Notes: a model not told the origin generated them from the letters alone. A stretch of DNA of 46,542 nt from an uncultured Burkholderiales bacterium (GCA_902826305.1 CADEEH010000024.1:1-46542); one strand, 5' to 3'. Shown: positions 17,528 through 26,291, counted from the stretch's first letter. Numbers and translations are program-made.

Positions 17528-17542
17528 GCAAGCGACGTGCCA
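17528..17542 (-). promoter_or_regulatory. Near-perfect sigma-54 (-24/-12) promoter upstream of ccmC
   Basis: On the minus strand the site reads TGGCAC, five bases, TTGC, with GG (17541-17540) and GC (17529-17528) exactly 10 bp apart and the G after CAC also conserved. The predicted start is near 17516. It lies in a non-coding gap, in the right orientation for the ccm operon. The window also encodes an NtrC-family activator. Confidence 0.75.
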
Positions 17543-17564
17543 TCACCCGCGCGACGGCACACGG

Positions 17565-17586
17565 ACAGCACACTCACAGCACACTC
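17565..17586. repeat. Tandem 11-bp direct repeat upstream of the ccmC promoter
   Basis: ACAGCACACTC occurs twice in tandem (17565-17575 and 17576-17586), inside a CA-rich stretch that looks unlike the surrounding sequence. It lies roughly 20-45 bp upstream of the -24 element, so it could bind the activator or another regulator. It may equally be simple slippage. Confidence 0.5.
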
Positions 17587-17643
17587 TCTGCACGCACACG
17601 ACAACCACAGGACACCAGGACGACCAAGGGGAAACCAGAAAGA

Positions 17644-18237
17644 CTAAGGACCTCGTCCCGGCGAACCGCCGCCACGCTCGGCCGCCCGCTGCGCCGTCCG
17701 CGTCCGCCATTCCCACAGGGCCGCCTCCGCCTTGCGGCGGTACGGATCGTCGGGCCGGGCGAGATGGACATACGAACGCATCGCACCAATCGCTCCTTCC
17801 AGATCGCCGGTTGCTTCCAACGCGACCCCGAGGCCGTAGTACGCGTTCAGCTGGTCGCGGTTCAGTTCGATCGCACTCTCGAAGAAGCCGCGTGCCGCCG
17901 CCAGGCGACCGGCGCCGAGCAACGCGAATCCGGTGTTGACGTGGGCTTCGGGCAGATCGGGGGCCAGTTCCAGCACACGATGGAACGCGGTCAGCGCGTG
18001 ATCGTGGCGACCGGCATGGAGCATCATCACGCCCTGCTGGAAGCGGGATCGAACCTCGCGATCGGCGGCCTCGCGGGCATGGCCACGCGAGGCAGGCGGC
18101 GCGCTCGGCACCGACGGCTGCGCGGTCCAGGCGAGCATCCCGCCGAACAGCAGCGTGGCAAGCGCCGAGGTGATCAACACACCCGGACGCCGATCCGACG
18201 GCGGCGACCAAGACAGCCCGTCGACCCGTCGCCCCAT
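17644..18237 (-). CDS. Membrane-anchored TPR protein
   Basis: A 197-residue protein with one N-terminal membrane segment (about residues 18-36) and three TPR units (RFQQGVMMLHAGRHDHALTAF, PEAHVNTGFALLGAGRLAAA, LNAYYGLGVALEATGDLEGA). In nitrite-reductase and Ccm systems similar TPR proteins (NrfG, CcmI C-domain) present apocytochromes to the haem lyase; the location next to CcsA/CcsB genes suggests a like role (inference). It overlaps the upstream membrane gene as TGATG. It is the last gene before the 132-bp gap carrying the ccmC promoter. Confidence 0.85.
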   Translation of the reverse strand: MGRRVDGLSWSPPSDRRPGVLITSALATLLFGGMLAWTAQPSVPSAPPASRGHAREAADREVRSRFQQGVMMLHAGRHDHALTAFHRVLELAPDLPEAHVNTGFALLGAGRLAAARGFFESAIELNRDQLNAYYGLGVALEATGDLEGAIGAMRSYVHLARPDDPYRRKAEAALWEWRTRTAQRAAERGGGSPGRGP

Positions 18238-19631
18238 CACCGATCCCCCCAGAGTCCGGCCGGCAATCGGCGCGCCCTGTGCGAGGGGACGATCCGCGGC
18301 AGCACGATCACGATCACCGCACCCACCATGCACGCGGCGCCGACCCCGGTCATCGCGCCGGCCAGCCGTGTGATCAGTTCCGAGCCGGCGACGATCAGGT
18401 CGGACTTGCGCGCAACACCGAGCACGCCGAAACAGGCGAATCCGGCGACCAGGACCGCCGCGCCGAGGCCGTAGACGATCGCGGCGACAGGGCCCGCGCC
18501 GGCATCCGTCCCGCTGCGCTGCGTCTTCGACGACGCGATCAGGGCCAGCCAGGCGGTCGTCGCCGCGCCGACCGTGGCGTGGTAGTGCGCTGGAATCGTC
18601 ATCGTCTGGCCGTCGATCCAGATGCCCAGCAGCATGCCGAGCGCAAACAGGCCGATCGAAACCACGGCGGCGAGTCGGGCCGGATACGACGTACGGATGC
18701 GACCTCGATGGCGATCACGCCACAGGCCGATCACGATCCACGCCGGACCGGGCCATGAGCCGCAGGCCATCAGCAGCGTGTAGGCGAATCGCGACGACGG
18801 CGTACCGGGTGCCCAGGCGAACTCGATGCACACGCCGACGATCGCAGGGAGGATCGTCAGCACGAGACCCGCGCGCATCCACGGCTGCGACGAGGACGCT
18901 CCCGCGAGCCGGATCCACGCGAATGCGGCGAGCCAGGCGTAGGCGAACTGCATCAGATGCCCGGGTCCCCAGAACAGCGACTCGGCGACCTCCGCCAGCG
19001 CACGGTCGGCAGGCAGGCGCGACGCGGTGACGATGGCGATGCCGAGTGCAAGCAACACCGGCAGCGTCGACCAGACCACCTCCCGGCGGTGCGGCGGGCA
19101 CGGTCGTTTCAATGCACACGCGGCCAGCGTGTCGAGCGCGGCAACGGCGATCGACGTCCAGTACAGCACGAGTCCGGCCTGCACCCACGGGCTTGTCGTC
19201 GACGGCACGTAGTTGCTGAGGATCGGTGGTGCGGGGTCGAACACCACACCCAGCACCAGCAGCGCCGCGCCGGCCGCGGCCCCGCCCACTGCCACCCGGC
19301 CGCCGAGCACCGACCCGCCGATCCGCTGGCGCCAGGTGGCGACGAGCAATGCACTCAACCAGACGCCGATGGCCAGGTTGACGTGGATCACGAGCGCCGA
19401 AGTGAACCATGATCGGGACACCGGTGCCGGGAGCAACCGGATCGCGACCAGGACCGCGGCGGCGAACCCGGCGACCAGCAGCGCCGCCATCGCCAGCCGC
19501 TGCCACCGGACGGCCTGCCCCGCGGCGACGTCCGGTTCGACGGTCGCACCGGCAAACCGCCGCGGACCGGGCAGCGGAGCGGCCGCACCGGTCGCCGCCG
19601 CTGGTGCGGGCATCGGTCGGAACAGTGTCAC
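18237..19631 (-). CDS. Divergent haem-copper oxidase subunit I-like membrane protein
   Basis: A 464-residue protein with about 12 membrane helices. It resembles haem-copper oxidase/NorB/CcoN subunit I in its histidine pattern: H83 (SALVIHVNLAIGVW, low-spin haem side), H225 (WGPGHLMQFAYAW, the CuB-helix position) and the H349-x-H351 pair (IPAHYHATVGA, axial ligands of both haems). The double histidine of the next CuB helix was not found, so copper binding looks lost. The start is taken as the GTG at 19631, which overlaps the ccsA TGA; an ATG at 19613 is possible. Located between ccsA and a TPR gene, it may serve haem delivery, redox balance or a quinol reaction. The assignment rests on motifs only. 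Confidence 0.65.
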   Translation of the reverse strand: MTLFRPMPAPAAATGAAAPLPGPRRFAGATVEPDVAAGQAVRWQRLAMAALLVAGFAAAVLVAIRLLPAPVSRSWFTSALVIHVNLAIGVWLSALLVATWRQRIGGSVLGGRVAVGGAAAGAALLVLGVVFDPAPPILSNYVPSTTSPWVQAGLVLYWTSIAVAALDTLAACALKRPCPPHRREVVWSTLPVLLALGIAIVTASRLPADRALAEVAESLFWGPGHLMQFAYAWLAAFAWIRLAGASSSQPWMRAGLVLTILPAIVGVCIEFAWAPGTPSSRFAYTLLMACGSWPGPAWIVIGLWRDRHRGRIRTSYPARLAAVVSIGLFALGMLLGIWIDGQTMTIPAHYHATVGAATTAWLALIASSKTQRSGTDAGAGPVAAIVYGLGAAVLVAGFACFGVLGVARKSDLIVAGSELITRLAGAMTGVGAACMVGAVIVIVLPRIVPSHRARRLPAGLWGDR

Positions 19632-20440
19632 ACGGCCCCCTTGTGCGGCGAGGTGGAGACGAACGGAATGCCGAAGAAGGTGAGGAACGCGAACGCGAAC
19701 ACGGTGACGATCAGTCCGGCACCGACCCTCGGTGGCACGCGCGCGGCCAACCGCATGTGCAATGCAAATGCCAGCGACAGCCAGGTCAGCAGCGCCCAGG
19801 TCTCGAGCGGATCCCATGCCCAATACCGGCCCCACGCGTCCTGTGCCCAGATCGCGCCGGTGATCAGCATCAAGGTCTCGAAGACCAGGCCGATCGCCAT
19901 CAGGCGGAACGCGAGGTCGTCGAGGCGATCGTCGGCGGGCATCGAGTCGAGCCCGCGCCCCGTGATGCCGAGCGAGCGCAGCAGGATCACGCCGGCGATG
20001 CCGACGGCGACCAGCACCGCACCGAGGAACACCTTGCCGAGGCCGACATGTACGTACAGCCAGACGGTCCGGTAGGTCGGCGGGAAATGTCCGTCGGCCG
20101 GATTGGTCAGCAGCAGCCAGCCCATCATCACGAACAGGATCGGCATCACCACCGCGGCCGCCGCGCGGATCGCCGGCCAGCGCCAGCAGGCGAGCGCGAA
20201 ACACAGCGCGAGGCTCCAGATGTTGCTCGACAGGATCTCGAACATGGTGACGAACGGTCCGTGTCTGACCCGTTCCCAGCGCAGGCCGATCGCCAGGGCG
20301 TGTAGAACAAGCGCCGCCGACAGCAGTCCCAGCATCACGGGTCCGGGCCGCCGCCCGAGGAACACACCGATGATCGCGGCGCTGCCCGCGAGCACGTAGG
20401 CGACGAGGGCCATCCACAGGCCGAGTGATTCGAGGTTCAT
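19628..20440 (-). CDS. ccsA: Cytochrome c biogenesis protein CcsA (System II haem handling subunit)
   Basis: A 270-residue membrane protein with about eight helices. It carries the WWD haem-binding segment WGRYWAWDPLETWALLTW (203-220) and flanking histidines H131 (YVHVGLGKVFLG) and H228 (ALHMR) expected as haem ligands, ending near a KG motif (TSPHKGAV). With CcsB it exports haem and attaches it to apocytochromes at the outer face of the inner membrane. It starts 4 nt after the ccsB stop and its stop overlaps the next gene's GTG. Downstream of the multihaem genes, it probably serves their maturation. Confidence 0.94.
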   Translation of the reverse strand: MNLESLGLWMALVAYVLAGSAAIIGVFLGRRPGPVMLGLLSAALVLHALAIGLRWERVRHGPFVTMFEILSSNIWSLALCFALACWRWPAIRAAAAVVMPILFVMMGWLLLTNPADGHFPPTYRTVWLYVHVGLGKVFLGAVLVAVGIAGVILLRSLGITGRGLDSMPADDRLDDLAFRLMAIGLVFETLMLITGAIWAQDAWGRYWAWDPLETWALLTWLSLAFALHMRLAARVPPRVGAGLIVTVFAFAFLTFFGIPFVSTSPHKGAV

Positions 20441-20444
20441 CGCG

Positions 20445-21515
20445 TCAGGCCGGCGCCCACGGGTGGCGCAGGAAACGCAAGCGCAGGTGCCACGCCAGCG
20501 CACCGACCGACAACAGGCTCGCGGCCAGCAGCCAGTGGATCGTCCGGTCGTAGTGGACCGTGTACCCCATCCAGGTCGAGAGTTCCTCGTAGTGCAGCGT
20601 CCCGCCGGCGAGCGCCGTGTGTTCACCCGGCCGCAGCCGGTGGACCTCACCGTCGATCTCGATCGTCAGGCGAGGATCCGACGGCTTGCGGAACGTGCCG
20701 CTGGCCCACGGATCGATCAGCATCGAGGCATCCTCCAGCCGGATATGAACCGGCGTGGAGCTCCCAGGCAAGTTCCATTCCACTTCCTGTCCGAACTGGA
20801 ACACCGGGTACGGCGGCAGGTGCACGGTGCCGCGCACCGGAGCGCCGACCGCGGGCATCCAGACGAACCGCGGCGCGAAGCCCTTGTTGGCCGAGGTGTA
20901 GAAGCGGTAACCGTGCATGGTCAGCGGCACCTGGTCGCCGATCACCACGCGCCGCGTCACGCCGTCCTCGTCGCGCCACCGGATCGGGTTGCGGGTCGGG
21001 CCCCGGCGCAAGCCGGGTGCGTAGTCGATCTCGAACCCGTCGTGGGTGAACGCGACCCTCGACACATCGCCGGGATGCCAGGGGCCGGCCTGGCGCGCGT
21101 CGATCACGCCATCGAACCACTCGCCCTGCGACAGCTCGACACGACCCTGCAGGTAGGTCAGGCGACCGATCGCGATCAGCAGCAGCACGGCGATCAGCCC
21201 GACGTGGAACACGAGCAGGGCCGCCTGGTGCCGGAAGGTCGGATGGGTCGCGATCGCGGCGAGCAGGTTGGCCGCGAGAAGCACGAGCGGCGCGGCCAGG
21301 CTGTAGGTGGCGGGCACATCGGTCTCGAACGACCACGCGATCGCGATCGCCAGCGCGACGATCAGCACCGCGGTCAGCTTCAGCGACGCGATTGCGCGCA
21401 GCCACCGATCGACGGCGCCGGCACGCGTCGACGCGGCTGCCGGTACGGATGCGGCCGCCGGCCCGCGTGGGGGCCCGGCCTTCGACGCGTGACCGCTCAG
21501 GGCGGATTCGTGCAT
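20445..21515 (-). CDS. ccsB: Cytochrome c biogenesis protein CcsB (ResB/Ccs1-type)
   Basis: A 356-residue protein. After a Pro/Ala-rich head come three membrane helices (about 50-65, 72-88, 95-116), with the ResB signature SLKLTAVLIVALAIAIAW and HQAALLVFHVGLIAVLLL including a histidine. A periplasmic domain of about 200 residues follows, and a final helix IHWLLAASLLSVGALAWHL with another histidine. It is the apocytochrome-binding half of the CcsBA synthase. It is shorter than many ResB proteins (around 450-550 residues). The ATG at 21515 has GGAAG just upstream and overlaps the 11-haem cytochrome gene by 19 nt. Confidence 0.88.
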   Translation of the reverse strand: MHESALSGHASKAGPPRGPAAASVPAAASTRAGAVDRWLRAIASLKLTAVLIVALAIAIAWSFETDVPATYSLAAPLVLLAANLLAAIATHPTFRHQAALLVFHVGLIAVLLLIAIGRLTYLQGRVELSQGEWFDGVIDARQAGPWHPGDVSRVAFTHDGFEIDYAPGLRRGPTRNPIRWRDEDGVTRRVVIGDQVPLTMHGYRFYTSANKGFAPRFVWMPAVGAPVRGTVHLPPYPVFQFGQEVEWNLPGSSTPVHIRLEDASMLIDPWASGTFRKPSDPRLTIEIDGEVHRLRPGEHTALAGGTLHYEELSTWMGYTVHYDRTIHWLLAASLLSVGALAWHLRLRFLRHPWAPA

Positions 21516-24100
21516 GCTTCCGATCCCTCGCGCATCCACTCGCGTCCCGACTGTCCGTTGCCGCCATTGGGTCCACCGCGCGAGCCGCAGGCGGTGATCA
21601 CCCATTGACCACTGGGACGGAAGTTCAGGATCTTGAGCATCGCGTTCATGTAGTACGGCGCCTGGCTGAACGGCGCGCTGGTGTTGCGCCGGACCTCGGT
21701 ACCTTCGGGCAGGCCGGCCTCGGGACCGACGTCGTTCAGGTTGACCAGCAATGCCTTGTTCTTCCAGCCGTGCGGAACCGCGGCATGGCACCAGTTGCAC
21801 TTCATCCGGTTGCCGTCGATCTTGTCGCGATGGATCGCGTGGCCGTCCTTGTCCGAGGCCCGGTCCTCGGAGATCCAGAAGCCGGTCCGTGCCTCGCGAT
21901 TGCCGGTGTAGACGTCGTAGTCGTGGCACTTGAAACACAGCCCGGTCGAAGCCTGGCCGGTGCCGGTGCCGGTGTTCCACTGCCCCTTGAGCACGAAGTC
22001 GTTGGTCGATCCGTGGGGCCCCCAGGGATTGCCGTTGTCACCGCCGTCGGGCACCACCGAGGTCGCCGAGGCGACGCTGGAGCCGTGGCAATCGCTGCAG
22101 TACATCGTCTGTGTGCCGACGCCGTTGCGCCACGGCAGCCGCCAGTTGCCGCTAATGTCCGACCCGCCGCCGCGGATCGGGCCGGTCCGCCCGGTCGAAT
22201 CGATGACCGGATGCCACGACCGATGGTTGTTCTCGCTGTACTGCGTGGACGCACCGGAGTCGATGGTTGTCGTCTCGCCGCGGTGGGTCGGCGGTGCCTG
22301 GAACTCCTTGGCCTGGTTCGTGTACTGCTCGAGGCCGTTGGTGCCCGGTGGCGTGCCCGGCGCACCGAGCGACGGTCGATTGCCGATCGGATAGGCGTTG
22401 TTGTCGCTGTAGCCATAGTCCGAGTGGCACTTCAGGCAGACCTGGTATTCGCGGGTGACGAACGGCGCGGTCGCGGCGGTATCCGCGCTGGCGCCGGGAT
22501 CGCCACGCTTGACCAGATAACTGGTCGGCAGCGACTGGAACGACGCCGAACCGTAGATCGGCTCGACACCCCACGTGCCGCGCAGCACGCCGGAGGCGAC
22601 GTTGCTGTGCACGTAGCCCGGTGAATCGTCATGACGATGGGTACCCGCCGGATCCGGCGCGCCGGCGAGGTTGCCCGGCGGGTTGCCGGTGAAGTTGCGG
22701 AACTTCACCACGCGGTGCGGATTGTGGCAGTCGGTGCATTCGGCGTGTCGGTTCGCGGGGTTGACCACGCCGAGACGATCGCGCGATTCGACCAGGTCGG
22801 CGCCGCAGCGGTTCGCCGGCCCGGCGCAGTCGACGAGACCCCCGTCGCTGAAGTTGCCGCCGGGCTCGTGCACTTCGCTGCCGGCCGCCTGCTCGAGTGT
22901 CGTGATCGGCATGTGCCTGGGCAGCTGGAAGTCGCCGCGGATGTTCGGCACCGTCGTCGCCGGCGTCACGATGCTGGTGGCGGCATCGGTGTGGCACTGA
23001 TAACAGGTCTGCTCGAGCGCCGGATTGCCGCCGCTCTTGGGGGTCACCGGACTGTCGGTTCCCTCGCGCAGCAGCCGGCGCGAACCGGGCACGGTGTGGG
23101 TGTCGTGGCAGTTCAGGCACGACGCGCGCCACACCGGCATGCCGGCGGGAAACTCGCGCTGGGTTGCCGCCGGCGTGTTGTACGACTGTGTCGCGACCAG
23201 CGGGTTCGCATGCGCCGAGAATGCCCAGCTCGCTCCGGTGCCGTTCTTGTCGTGGCACGACAGGCAGATGATGTCTCCGGTCGTGTTGTGGTTGCCGGTC
23301 GGCGGCGCTTCCTGGAAGCGGTTCGCACGCAGGAACTTCTGGTTGCCCTTGGCGAGGTCGGTCTCCCGCAGGTGCGGGTCATGGCAGCTCGCACACTGCA
23401 CCTGGCCGGTCCCGCCGGAGCCCGTCGGCTCGAGCGGCAGCTGGGGCTTGTAGCCGGGTCCGCGCACACCGATCACCGTGCCGCTGCCCGCGGGCCAGCG
23501 CTGCGTGGCGTCGACCGGACGCAGCTCGCCATCGCGCTCGGCGAGTGCGCGGGTGAAGCCGAGCGAGATCGGATGGTCGTTGGTCAGGTCGACGCCGAGA
23601 TTGCGCGTGAACCCGGTGCCGGTACCCGCGCCCTCGGGCATCGTGCCGCCCGCACCGGTCCCGGTCATCGGGATCGACACGGAACCCGGCGTGCTGCCGA
23701 CCTGGCCGTTGAGCACGTTGACGTTGCCGATCGCCATCGTGCCGTCGTGGCACGACAGGCAGAGCTTGGAACTGCCGCCCGGCTGGTCGAGCGCGCCCTG
23801 GATCGCATTGGCATCGAGCGTCGACGACGTGTACGGCGTGTAGGTGGCGCCGGACAGATTGCGGTTCCACAACGGGACCGCCCCCGGCGTGGCGGCATGC
23901 GGCGTGTGGCAGAACACGCAGACCTGCGACTCACTCTGTGCGTGGACCGTTCCCGGTCCGGTGGCCGACAGGTTGTGCCGGGTGTTGCGCACATCCGGCA
24001 CCTTCTCGGCGCGACCGGCCAGCGTCACCAGTGCCAGCGCGGCCAGCACCAGCACCCCGACCACGCCGCGGCGCAGGCTCGAGTGCTCAAGGCTCGCCAT
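21497..24100 (-). CDS. Undecahaem (11 CXXCH) secreted cytochrome c
   Basis: An 867-residue cytochrome with a signal peptide (GVVGVLVLAALALVTLAGRAEK) and eleven CXXCH motifs: CVFCH, CLSCH, CASCH, CLSCH, CLNCH, CYQCH, CTDCH, CLKCH, CSDCH, CFKCH and CNWCH. The N-terminal third (RHNLSATG, CVFCHTPH, CLSCHDG, DLTNDHPI, CASCHDPH) is homologous to the 299-residue tetrahaem protein encoded at 34027-34926, so the large protein looks like an extended version of it. An outer-membrane or extracellular electron carrier is likely. The ATG at 24100 has GGAGG 5 nt upstream and is preferred to the GTG at 24112. It overlaps the NHL gene upstream by 14 nt and the ccsB gene downstream. Confidence 0.95.
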   Translation of the reverse strand: MASLEHSSLRRGVVGVLVLAALALVTLAGRAEKVPDVRNTRHNLSATGPGTVHAQSESQVCVFCHTPHAATPGAVPLWNRNLSGATYTPYTSSTLDANAIQGALDQPGGSSKLCLSCHDGTMAIGNVNVLNGQVGSTPGSVSIPMTGTGAGGTMPEGAGTGTGFTRNLGVDLTNDHPISLGFTRALAERDGELRPVDATQRWPAGSGTVIGVRGPGYKPQLPLEPTGSGGTGQVQCASCHDPHLRETDLAKGNQKFLRANRFQEAPPTGNHNTTGDIICLSCHDKNGTGASWAFSAHANPLVATQSYNTPAATQREFPAGMPVWRASCLNCHDTHTVPGSRRLLREGTDSPVTPKSGGNPALEQTCYQCHTDAATSIVTPATTVPNIRGDFQLPRHMPITTLEQAAGSEVHEPGGNFSDGGLVDCAGPANRCGADLVESRDRLGVVNPANRHAECTDCHNPHRVVKFRNFTGNPPGNLAGAPDPAGTHRHDDSPGYVHSNVASGVLRGTWGVEPIYGSASFQSLPTSYLVKRGDPGASADTAATAPFVTREYQVCLKCHSDYGYSDNNAYPIGNRPSLGAPGTPPGTNGLEQYTNQAKEFQAPPTHRGETTTIDSGASTQYSENNHRSWHPVIDSTGRTGPIRGGGSDISGNWRLPWRNGVGTQTMYCSDCHGSSVASATSVVPDGGDNGNPWGPHGSTNDFVLKGQWNTGTGTGQASTGLCFKCHDYDVYTGNREARTGFWISEDRASDKDGHAIHRDKIDGNRMKCNWCHAAVPHGWKNKALLVNLNDVGPEAGLPEGTEVRRNTSAPFSQAPYYMNAMLKILNFRPSGQWVITACGSRGGPNGGNGQSGREWMREGSEACTNPP

Positions 24101-25238
24101 CGGCGCCTCCACCCAGGAACTGGAAGACCATCACGCGGCCGTTGAACATGTCGGCGACGAAGATCCGGTCACGGTCGTCGGTCCAGACGCCGGCCGGCAG
24201 GTAAAACTTGCCCGGGTCGCGACCGACGCCGCCGTAGCCGAGCAGGAAATCGCCGCGCCGATCGAAGACCAGCAGGTGATCGAAGTAGGACTCGACGACG
24301 TAGACGTTGCGCTCGCGGTCGATCGCGACACCCTTGGGGCGCACCAGGTTGCCGACGTACAGGCCACGCTCGCCGAACGAGCGCCGATGCCCGCCGCTCG
24401 CCGCGTCGAGCACCTGCACCCGATGGTTCATCGAGTCGCTGACGAACAGTTCGTCGCCCTGCAGCGCCAGGAACGTCGGGTAGTTGAACTCGCCCGGCCC
24501 GTCGCCGCGGCGACCGAAGGTGCCGAGCAGCCGCCCGCTCGAATCGAACACCTTGATCGCGTGGGCCTGGGTGTCGGCCACGTAGATGCGATCGGCCCGC
24601 ACGTCCCAGGCGAGACCGGTGGGTCGCTGCAGTTCACCGCGCCCGATCGCGACCTGCGGTTCACCGGCGGCATCGAGCCGCGCGACGATGCCGAGTTGAG
24701 CGTCGCTGACCAGGACCGTGCCATTCGGACCGACCGCCACCCCGACCGGAGACTCGAAATTCGCGAAACCCTCGGCTTTCTCCCAGACCTTCAGTTCGCC
24801 GGCCGCTGCATCGAACACGAACAGTGCGCGGCGACTCGCGTCGGTGACGAAGATCCGTCCCGCGCGATCGACGGCACCGCTCTGCGGCCGTTGCAGCACG
24901 ACCGGTGGGTCCTCGCCGCCGACCAGTCCGGCCACCCAGTGCAGGAATGCCTTGAAGCGGCCGTCCCCCGCGCCATTCGGCGCGAGGAAATTCTGTTCCC
25001 CGGTCAGCTGGCCGGCGTACAGATACCGCGGCACCTCCGGTGCCTGCGGCCACAACAGGCGCTGCGATCCGCCGTCGGCGACCAGGCGCAGCGCCTTGGG
25101 CTCCGATGCACATCCGGCCAGCAGGCCCCACGACAGCAGCGCGCCGCCGAGCCACACGGGCCACCGCGGCGATCGCGCCGCCGGTTCGCCGCCGGGCGCT
25201 TCCGGTGCGCCGAATCGGGCGCCGCGCGGCGCGGTCAC
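24087..25238 (-). CDS. NHL-repeat beta-propeller lipoprotein
   Basis: A 383-residue protein with a lipoprotein signal (WLGGALLSWGLLAGCAS, lipobox LAGC). It is followed by a six-bladed NHL propeller, seen as repeats such as GRIFVTDASRRALFVFD, GTVLVSDAQLGIVARLD, DRIYVADTQAHAIKVFD, DELFVSDSMNHRVQVLD, RNVYVVESYFDHLLVFD and DRIFVADMFNGRVMVFQ. It would be attached to a membrane facing the periplasm or the surface. The GTG start at 25238 overlaps the preceding propeller gene by GTGA. NHL proteins recur in metal-reducer cytochrome clusters, where their role is unclear; a scaffold for cytochromes is an inference. Confidence 0.9.
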   Translation of the reverse strand: MTAPRGARFGAPEAPGGEPAARSPRWPVWLGGALLSWGLLAGCASEPKALRLVADGGSQRLLWPQAPEVPRYLYAGQLTGEQNFLAPNGAGDGRFKAFLHWVAGLVGGEDPPVVLQRPQSGAVDRAGRIFVTDASRRALFVFDAAAGELKVWEKAEGFANFESPVGVAVGPNGTVLVSDAQLGIVARLDAAGEPQVAIGRGELQRPTGLAWDVRADRIYVADTQAHAIKVFDSSGRLLGTFGRRGDGPGEFNYPTFLALQGDELFVSDSMNHRVQVLDAASGGHRRSFGERGLYVGNLVRPKGVAIDRERNVYVVESYFDHLLVFDRRGDFLLGYGGVGRDPGKFYLPAGVWTDDRDRIFVADMFNGRVMVFQFLGGGADGEP

Positions 25239-26263
25239 TGCGCCCCCTGTCCGGCCCGTCGCGGCGCGATCCGGCGCACCTCGACCACGCCGGCTGCCGG
25301 ATCACTCATCACCAGCAACGTGTCGTCGACTTCGAGGTCACCGACCTCGGAGACCCCGAGTGACCGGTAAGTGAAACTCTGCGTCAGCCGGCCGTCGACG
25401 AACAGCTTGAGCATCCGGTCACCGTTGTCGGCGACGAACAGACGCCCTGCCGGATCGACGTCCATGCCAGCCACCTGATCGACTTCGCCGGCGCCGATGC
25501 GACCGACGATGCGACCGTCGGCCGCGACCATCAGCACACACCGGCACGCCGGATCGGCGACGTACAAGGCACGGGATCCCACCGCGATCGCGCTGATCGA
25601 CGTGACCTGGATCGTGTCGTCGCCGCGCAGCGGCACGATCCGCCAGCCGCGTCCGGCGGGGTTGTATTCGAGGATCTGGCGCAGCAGGCCGTCGGCGATC
25701 AGGATCCGTCCGCGACCATCGTCGCCGGCGACATCCACCGGTCGGCCGAGCTCGATCGGCCCGCCGCCGAGATCCTGGACCGGCCGGCCATCGGGTGCAA
25801 CACGGACGACCCGACGGCCGACACCGTCGACCACCAGCAGCGTCCGGTCGGCCAGCACCTTCAGCTGGATGTCGGGCTGGTACGGCACGCCGGTCAGGCG
25901 CACCGCGAGTGTGGTGGCGAAGTCGTAGCGGTAGACCCCGGCCAGCACCGCGTCGGCGACGTACAAGTCACCTCCGCGTGCACTCACCGCCGTCGGACGC
26001 GTGAAGCGGACGAACGGCAACACACCCGAGGGGACGACCACACCGGCGCCGCCGATCGCGCCCTGGCGGGCGCCCTGGACCGTGAAGGCCGACGGCAGCG
26101 AGACCGCACCCGCCAGTCGCGCCGATGGTGCCGGTTCCAGCGAGCTTCGCCGCGCCTCCTCGATGATCCCCGAGCAGGCCATCCCCATCACCGCCGCGCC
26201 CGCGAGCAGCAGCCACGAGGCGATCGTCCTGGGCAGCACGCGGCGCGGTCGCTCGTCGCTCAT
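25235..26263 (-). CDS. NHL-like beta-propeller lipoprotein
   Basis: A 342-residue protein with an N-terminal lipoprotein signal (SWLLLAGAAVMGMACSG) and propeller blades with the pattern GDLYVADAVLAGVYRYD, RTLLVVDGVGRRVVRV, GRILIADGLLRQILEY, RALYVADPACRCVLMV and GRLFVADNGDRMLKLF. An unusual CRC triplet sits inside one blade. The ATG at 26263 has GGAG 7 nt upstream. It lies between a c7-type cytochrome and the second NHL protein in the operon and is a divergent relative of the latter. Function is inferred only from fold and neighbours. Confidence 0.86.
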   Translation of the reverse strand: MSDERPRRVLPRTIASWLLLAGAAVMGMACSGIIEEARRSSLEPAPSARLAGAVSLPSAFTVQGARQGAIGGAGVVVPSGVLPFVRFTRPTAVSARGGDLYVADAVLAGVYRYDFATTLAVRLTGVPYQPDIQLKVLADRTLLVVDGVGRRVVRVAPDGRPVQDLGGGPIELGRPVDVAGDDGRGRILIADGLLRQILEYNPAGRGWRIVPLRGDDTIQVTSISAIAVGSRALYVADPACRCVLMVAADGRIVGRIGAGEVDQVAGMDVDPAGRLFVADNGDRMLKLFVDGRLTQSFTYRSLGVSEVGDLEVDDTLLVMSDPAAGVVEVRRIAPRRAGQGAQ

Positions 26264-26291
26264 CGACCGGCTCCGGCGCGTCGGCGGGCGT

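Noticed and set aside
17512-17643. Small gene in the gap between ccmC and the TPR gene
   Set aside because: Frames that cross it are long basic extensions or low-complexity; the gap is better explained as a promoter with repeats.
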